From: Stropharia rugosoannulata
Lineage: Eukaryota > Basidiomycota > Agaricomycetes > Agaricales > Strophariaceae
Assembly (NCBI GenBank): GCA_028532985.1
Contig: JANCIK010000011.1
Span: 2,294,001-2,358,000, forward strand
Reading direction: 5' to 3'
DNA length: 64,000 bases
Part shown: positions 57,972 to 64,000 of the stretch, one piece after another
How the letters are laid out: each line of letters starts with the position of its first letter
Numbering within the stretch: position 1 is the stretch's first letter
Notes under the pieces: generated by a model
Told to the model about the DNA's origin: nothing
Database searches by the model: none
Seen by the model: only the letters and a program-made list of their open reading frames with translations
Position numbers and translations under genes: made by a program

Positions 57972-59173
57972 CTATGCGGGATTTTCTATCCTATTTTCGT
58001 TTCCTTTAGCTCCTCTTTTGATTTCCGTGACATCCATCTGAGATAACATCACCGCAGTCCCAGTACCTTCAAGTGTGCTGTTGCTCGGGGCGAATTCGAT
58101 ATCCTGAGTATGCCTGTAGCTAGACCACTCGTCCTGTGGTCGAGAAAAACCCGCAGCGACACGCAAGGTTATAAGCAGAGGAGCAATGCCCTGATGAGAG
58201 ACAAGTTTGAGATCTGCAGAACTCGGAAGTGGGAAACTCACGGCCATTTGTGAATGAATGTTTTGAGCGAAGAAGACATTTGGATTCTTCGTTATATCCA
58301 AAGCAACAAATACTAACAATGTCACTGAATATAGGGCTGCAGATTCAACAATAATTTCTACGACTGGTCTATATTTTGAAGGGCTCTTTCGGTTGTCAGA
58401 CCAACGTTGAACAAGGAGAATGCGGAGGGTGATAAGAGCAGTTGTGGTAAGACTTGTTGCAATAGACATACAGAAGTATACCGTGCTGAGTTTCACGAAC
58501 TCTGCTGACTTCTTAGCAACAGTGAACGGCTCTTCTGTGGTCAAAGCCATGACCTGGTCAGAGATAATCCTTCCTGCTAGTACTATATATATATATATAT
58601 CAGAATCCCGATGTAGATATGTTTCCATGCGTCGTTTTAATCTTACCTGCACCAGTGGTGGTTGCCATGATCGGCAAGACCACGACGATCCACTTTCGGC
58701 CCCATAATATCCAACACCGCCAGATCTGCAAAATGTTTGAGAAAGAGTAATTTGAAAGCAACAAACAAGTTTATTTGGCTTACAAAAAGACAGTCCGCCA
58801 GGAGTATGTTCAAACAGAAGAATGTGTCTCCAGCTCCTTCAATCCAGGGCGCCAAGTGTGTGAGAGAGAAAAGTAAACCAGGACCACCAGGTAATTCATT
58901 GTCATCGATGGCATTTGCGTAATAGACCCAGTTGAGTGACGTATGCAGCGTAGAGCAGATGAATGGAACGATGACCCATGCCAGAAGACGTAACTGGACT
59001 GGAAGCGTGTGTTTTCTGTTGGTCACTTAAATTACAAGTCAGCTCTAGCCCTGCTAAAGGAAGGCAGCGGTTGGTTTACATATGACAGAAATAGTTGTCA
59101 TTACAAGTGCCGCATATAGTCCTGAAGCAGAGGGGTTACTCAGTAGGGCATCTGGGATGTCGAGACGTACCAT
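57972..59173 (-). CDS. Multi-pass membrane protein, Agaricomycete-specific type
   Basis: ATG 59173 ('MVRLDIPDALLSNPSASGLY', first helix 'AALVMTTISVI'), then exons with 'LLAWVIVPFICSTLHTSLNW', 'GAGDTFFCLNILLADCLF' and 'IWRCWILWGRKWIVVVLPIM', the 'RCW.LWGR.W' block common to a large orphan seven-helix family in mushrooms. Then 'FVKLSTVYFCMSIATSLTTT', 'VEIIVESAALYSVTLLVFVA' and 'IHSQMAVSFPLPSSADL..IAPLLITLRVA'. A cytosolic tail ends at 57972. Distinct from the DUF6533 cluster: it lacks the D..E..YIW signature. Receptor or sensor role is only a guess from topology. A TA microsatellite at about 58583-58600 lies near an intron border. Confidence 0.75.
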
Positions 59174-60256
59174 TAAACCAATCTTCTACTATGAGTGAGT
59201 TGACGGGAAGTGGAGCGCCCATGCTTGTCGGAGAAGGTCCTGCACATAATGGTTATTCAAGTCTCTCTTTTATTCCATACTTCTCTCTGGGAAACAATTC
59301 TACAATTAAACGCGGCATTAACAGAATCTACGATGTAATGCAAAATGAGAATTACCGATCAGTAACAATCGCCCTTCACGGTTTTCCATGGATGTACTTA
59401 ATCCAAAGTAATGAGCCTGATGATCACTGGAGCGCAGACAATAATATTAATAGTATGACGGCCGCATGTAGGCTGTGTGTTTTCAGTTTGAGCCTTCTCA
59501 GCTATTTCTGAGACTGTGGAATAAGTGTAAGCGGAATGGCCAGCACACGAGGTGATTTTACGAAGCAAGCCAGGCGAGAAGCTACGAGAAGGCGCCTCGT
59601 AGGCTGTAGCTTGCTCGGAGCTTGAGCTTGAACGTTTGAACTCGCAGCTTGAACTCGGAGCTCTGGCAATGGGTTGTTCTCACGCTGACGTCTTTTGCCA
59701 CTACAGGTGGGAGAGCTACTTCGGGGAACTGCTAAAGCCGAGCGCCAACGTTGGAGCGCTGATGAAAGGGATAATTTCAATTCAGCAGCAAATCAACAGC
59801 ATACCCTTGACGAAGTGAGCATAGGATCAGCCCGTGACGAGAAAATTACGAGAGTTTGACGTGAGTAAGTGATATTTGGCTGGTGGGAATGACCATTTGC
59901 GTTCGACAGACTACGGCCAGAGTCGGGGATAAGCCTTAAAAGCATCTGTCAAGCACCCATCTGTTTCACGGTTGCAGGCCTTTCTTAGGCCTTCCTTCCT
60001 GTGCTCACATACTTGTCACATACATGATGCGATTACAGTGCGATTAACCACAATGCTGACAAAAAAAATGACAGATCTCGATACATGCTTACCAGTGCGG
60101 GCTGGGAAGATTGTAAGAGGATTGATATATATGTATCAGTTATAAGTTGAATCGCGGTTCCGAGCGCTCAATCTGTATCCAGGAATAACTAGTATGTAGT
60201 AACTACACAATTCTTAACACATATTTGTAAAGGATTATTTTGGTAGCATCATCGTC
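59174..60256. other. Intergenic
   Basis: No gene supported. A frame at 59636-59818 has no coding features. Short Cys/Leu/Glu-rich repeats (gagcttgaactcg) near 59620-59660 are low-complexity DNA. Confidence 0.4.
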
Positions 60257-62651
60257 TTACTCGCCGGGGCGGAGATGTAATACCTTCTCATAGAAGTGTG
60301 CCTCTACTTCTAGTGCCTGTTCGATAGTTTGGGACTTGCGCCATCCGTGTGATTCATCATCGAAAATTTTACACTCAACTCTGCCTCCTTGATCTTTGAT
60401 GGCCTTCTCCATGGCTTCTGCCTGAGAAAGAGGAACTATTGGGTCGAGAGAGCCCTGCATCATCTAGAAGAACAAGTAGGTACTCATTGATAGTTGTATC
60501 GTGTAGGATTGTGCGCGTTTGAACTTACCAGGAGAGGTACCTTTATGTTCCCCGCATGGAAGACAGCAGATCGCGCACGATATACATCCTCTCTTTCGCT
60601 GTATGTTCCGCCTAGAAGATTTTGAACATACCATGACTGAAATTTATGGGTGACTTCCGCCAAAATCTTCAAGTCGGATATCCCGAACAACGACGTTCCC
60701 GCTGCGAAAACTTGGAGTAGTGGGTCTGTCTGAAATAGTGCGGAGAGTGTTGTAAATCTAGGGTAGAAGTTAGCAATGTAAACCATAATTGCTATTTTGC
60801 TTTGTTACCCTCCAGCTGAACCGCCTCGAATGATGACGCGATTTATGTCAATCAATCCATATTCAGAAGACCCCAGCTCTTTAACGATGTAGACACAGTC
60901 TTCGACGTCCATTACGCCCCAATTACCCTTCAAACGCTCCCTTGAGGTAATACAGTCAGGAATAGCAAGGATGTAATGATATAACAAACGAACATATACT
61001 TCCGCCCAAAGTTTGAGGAGCCCGAATAATTGACATCGATCCTAAGTGGAGCCTCAGCGAGATAAATCCACCAATTAATATTGTAGCTTACCACACCCAT
61101 CCTCGAGTAGTGAAGAATTGCTTCACCATATCAAGACCGCGGAACTCAAGAGCAGTAGGGCCCCCATGCACGTTCACGATTGCACAGGGCTTCTCATTAG
61201 AGGGTCCTTTATATGCTGGATTGAAAGCAGGAAAGACCAAAACATTTACTTCTCTAGAATGCGGAGACGTCGGTAGCAACTGCAATGTGATAGATTTCGG
61301 GATAGAAATGAGATGAGAATAGTCGCTTCCACCGTTACGGTCGCTCGGAATCGTGGCGCGAAAAGTTGGACGAAAGGATCTATTGAACGTACACTCAATG
61401 AGTGTCTTTGGGTCGCGGTCCGTTGTGGCGTAAAATACTGTATGTCGTTCACCGACTTTCCTCATGCGTACAATATTGACATATTGTGTGTCCAGTTCCC
61501 TGATGGATCTATCCAGTCCGACTACGCAGAGGATATGCCTTGCGTTCCTGGAAATCGAGTAAAGTAGAAATTTGTCATCGAGCGGCACAACATTGGATGT
61601 TCCCAGCCACCACGACGGATCAGCAAAGTCTTGGTTCCTCGAAACATCGAAAAGAGGATGAGCATTGATATGAATGGTCTCGTTGTCAGGGGATTCATTC
61701 AATTCTGCAATCCATGGATTATGGTAGCCTGAGATGTCGCAAGAGAAGCTTAAACATGATGAATTTATCCAGACAGGCTGCACAGCGCTGACTCTTCCGG
61801 GCTCGCCTCCAAGCCTGGTAATTGGGAGAAACTCAGGGGCTAGGGTTACTTGGTCAGCCGTGGCCTTAACGCCAGCAGTAAAGACCTGACAGCTAATCAA
61901 CAGATTAGTTCCCTTGTGATCATGAGCTTACTTATATCAAGACGTACCCATCCCACGGCATGTCAGGGTGATTCCATTGACACCAAGCGAGAACATTTCC
62001 ATCGACATTAAAACGGGGATTTGAGTAGAAATCGGCACCCGAAACGAGCTGGACTGTTTGCCCTGCTCGTTCTGCTCTAGTGTCGATGACAACAATGCTC
62101 GTCAAGACCTGCGAGGGTGAATCATTTGTATGGTCTTCCAATACACAAACGATGAGGTGAGGGTAGACAGGATGTACCACAAAGTCTGCAAAACGATGGG
62201 CAGCGTTTGCCGTTACTTTCCTTGGTTCCCCTTTAGTGTTCAGGTCCTGTATGTAAACCTGCCCGTCCGTAAAGTTTGAGAAAGTAAGTTTATTATCGTG
62301 GATAACTGAGAGCCACCGGTCAACAATGAATATTTCTGATCAAGAGCCGGTTGATACTGACCAGCAGCTGCCCCACCATACTCTTGAACTCGTGTTCTTG
62401 CGTTCCATGTTGTGGGGAGAACGTCGGCTCCACTCCTTGAGTCTACAATTACATTCCTCCCACCTTCCTTAGCACGAGTCTCTATGTGATAGAGATTCGA
62501 GGTAAATGAATCGACCAAGATGTCATCCTTGAGTATTGCCTGTGTGCAGCGTAAGTACTATCAAATCTAACGTAGCTAGTGCATTCACCCGCTCGGCAAT
62601 GAGCCCAGCTTGAATGGGCGAGTTCCACGTTCCATAAGGGGCCACCGACAT
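60257..62651 (-). CDS. S9 family serine peptidase (prolyl oligopeptidase / acylaminoacyl-peptidase like)
   Basis: Alpha/beta-hydrolase with an N-terminal beta-propeller, expected to trim peptides or acyl-amino acids. ATG 62651 'MSVAPYGTWNSPIQAGLIAE' precedes a 5' intron. The propeller follows: 'VDSFTSNLYHIETRAKEGGR', 'TWNARTRVQEYGGAAAG', 'ADFYSNPRFNVDGNVLAWCQ' with 'WNHPDMPWDG'. Hydrolase domain: 'PCAIVNVHGGPTALEFRGLD' (oxyanion region), 'DVEDCVYIVKELGSSEYGLI', nucleophile elbow 'RVIIRGGSAGGF' (GxSxGG; Ser near 60808), Asp in 'MMQGSLDPIVPLSQAEAM', His in 'DDESHGWRK'. Stop at 60257. The full triad is present. No signal peptide, so cytosolic. About ten introns. Confidence 0.9.
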
Positions 62652-63475
62652 CTTCGTTGTCTACACTCGGAGGGCTTTTTTTGCGTTTACCGATAGACTC
62701 TATAAGCTGGGCTACGCACAATAGCGGAAATATGCCTGAAATGTACAACCAGTGTGCAACTCCACCAAGTTGCCGCCGTCACGGTTCTATCTACCCTGTT
62801 CACAAATCACTGTGAGAAAAACTTGTTTTCATATCCATTTCCGTTATTTGACATACCTAGCCAGATATAATTGAATAGATTCACTGTGTGAGATTCGCAG
62901 GTTTCAACGTCGGAGAGTATGGCGTACGTACCGTATGGAAGTGTTCAAAAAGTCTTGGAGCTGGGTAAAGATGCTTCAGAAGAAAAATAGACAGGGCTAT
63001 AAATTGTCGCATAAGCATCTACTCCTATTGTAACTGTCGGATGAAGCAGTGTAAAGTCGTAACCATGATGCATGGACATGATGACGGTCTTTCTCGCAGA
63101 GAGTTGTCGTGCCATCGACTTTCCAACACTTTCCGCTCAATTTTAAACGGCCCTAAAAAGTCAAAAGAATCCCGGCCTGTCTATCGACGGATTCAGGCCT
63201 CATAGACAGACCGGTCTTCGGCCTAGGGTGTTGGTTGGTATCTATCCTACGGGTCACATGTCACATGTCACATGAGAGAGTATTTCTCTCGCACACACCA
63301 GGCGACTGGCGGCAGCGGCGCACGATCATCGATCATCAATCAGTCTTTCATCAGACTTGGATCAGACGGAAACTCACACGAAACTCACCGAACTTAGAAG
63401 ACACCATAAGAATTCGCTCCCGCAGGTTAAAAGAGGGATTCATTTTCCTCTCTACGTGGCATCATAAGAGTTGCA
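62652..63475. other. Divergent intergenic region, S9 peptidase / SDR
   Basis: Promoters of both genes must lie here. A short direct repeat 'cacatgt' x3 occurs at 63256-63272. No gene supported. Confidence 0.4.
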
Positions 63476-64000
63476 ATGGTTCGTGTGTGGCTCAGTGCGC
63501 TTGATTTTCGATTTGGAACGTAGCATTATTTATTTACAACTATATTTTGCAGTCACAGGCGCATCATCCGGCTTCGGGCGAGCTCTCACAGATACTGTCC
63601 TCAGTAAAGGGGACATAGTAGTCGCAACTCACCGTGGAATCCCTGGAACACTTGTGGATATCAGTGCTAAATTCGACAGGGCGCGCTTTTTACTCCTACA
63701 ATGCGATGTTACCCTCATTGAGGAGATTGAAAACGCATTTGTCCAGACTGTCTCTGAGTATGGACGTTGTGATGTTGTCTTTAACAGCGCCGGATACGCC
63801 ATTCTAGGTGAAATTGAAAGCACCCCAGAGGATGCTGCTCGCCAGATGTTTGACGTGAACTTCTGGGGAGCAGCCAATGTCAGCCGTATAGCGATACGAA
63901 CCTTCCGCGAGGCCAATCCAGCAGGAACAGGGGGAAGGCTACTCCAGATGAGCTCCGGTGCAGGCATTGTTGGCCTACCAGCAATTGGATATTATGCTGC
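63476..64000 (+). CDS. Short-chain dehydrogenase/reductase (partial, 3' end outside window)
   Basis: NAD(P)-dependent oxidoreductase. A 19-nt first exon (63476-63494, 'MVRVWL') joins across a 58-nt intron to 63553, giving the Rossmann motif 'ITGASSGFGRALTDTV' (TGxxxGxG). Then 'LLLQCDVTLIEEIENAFVQT', 'CDVVFNSAGYAILGEIESTP' (NNAG position, here NSAG), 'FDVNFWGAANVSR' and 'LLQMSSGAGIVGLPAIGYYA', with the catalytic Ser block and the Tyr of YxxxK at the very edge. The tiny first exon was chosen because it completes the glycine-rich loop. The C-terminus and Lys are outside the window. Confidence 0.92.

Overview
This is nuclear DNA of a filamentous basidiomycete, almost certainly an Agaricomycete (mushroom or wood-rot fungus). 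Genes are on both strands, intron-rich with introns of about 50-60 nt, and often closely spaced. Typical Agaricomycete families are present: DUF6533 seven-helix proteins, an F-box protein, a Plavaka-type transposase, a GH55 glucanase and expanded MFS and FAD enzymes. No ribosomal RNA, CRISPR or prokaryotic operon structure is seen. All gene models were spliced by eye from frame continuity and GT..AG signals.

Layout. 1-7.2 kb holds housekeeping genes: the 5' part of the checkpoint clamp loader RAD17 (-), a large chromodomain/AT-hook/coiled-coil protein (+) divergent from it, and the peroxisomal receptor PEX19 (-). 7.7-8.05 kb holds an intron-containing tRNA-His(GTG), followed by a roughly 50-bp-period array of degenerate copies of its own T-arm/acceptor end. 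9.3-12.6 kb is a secreted GH55 exo-beta-1,3-glucanase. 14.17-16.99 kb is a pogo-type Tc1/mariner derivative with TA target sites. Nested inside it is a 1,988-bp Mutator-like element with ~175-bp terminal inverted repeats and a perfect 9-bp target duplication. 17.7-22.3 kb holds a small four-helix membrane protein (+) and the nucleoporin NDC1 (-). 23.4-30.4 kb is a mobile-element region: a DUF6532-like gene, a coiled-coil gene and an intact Plavaka transposase.

32.0-35.4 kb holds a secreted FAD-linked oxidoreductase and a conserved nuclear protein of unknown function. 36.1-49.2 kb is a cluster of five DUF6533-family seven-helix membrane proteins, one on + and four in tandem on -. The last two lie in a ~2.6-kb tandem segmental duplication. 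50.2-62.7 kb holds an F-box protein, a DHA1-type MFS transporter, an orphan C-terminal fragment of the CtIP/Ctp1/Sae2 endonuclease activator, another multi-pass membrane protein and an S9 peptidase. The window ends inside a short-chain dehydrogenase gene.

Functional reading. The left third and NDC1 are core cell biology (DNA damage checkpoint, chromatin, peroxisome, nuclear pore). The rest is accessory: wall-glucan degradation, export and oxidation enzymes, a locally amplified receptor-like family, and three classes of DNA transposon. The observations most worth following are the tRNA-His tail array (five B-box-like sites in 220 bp), the nested young Mutator-like element with intron-bearing cargo, the three-gene Plavaka neighbourhood and the unusual domain chain of the chromodomain protein.
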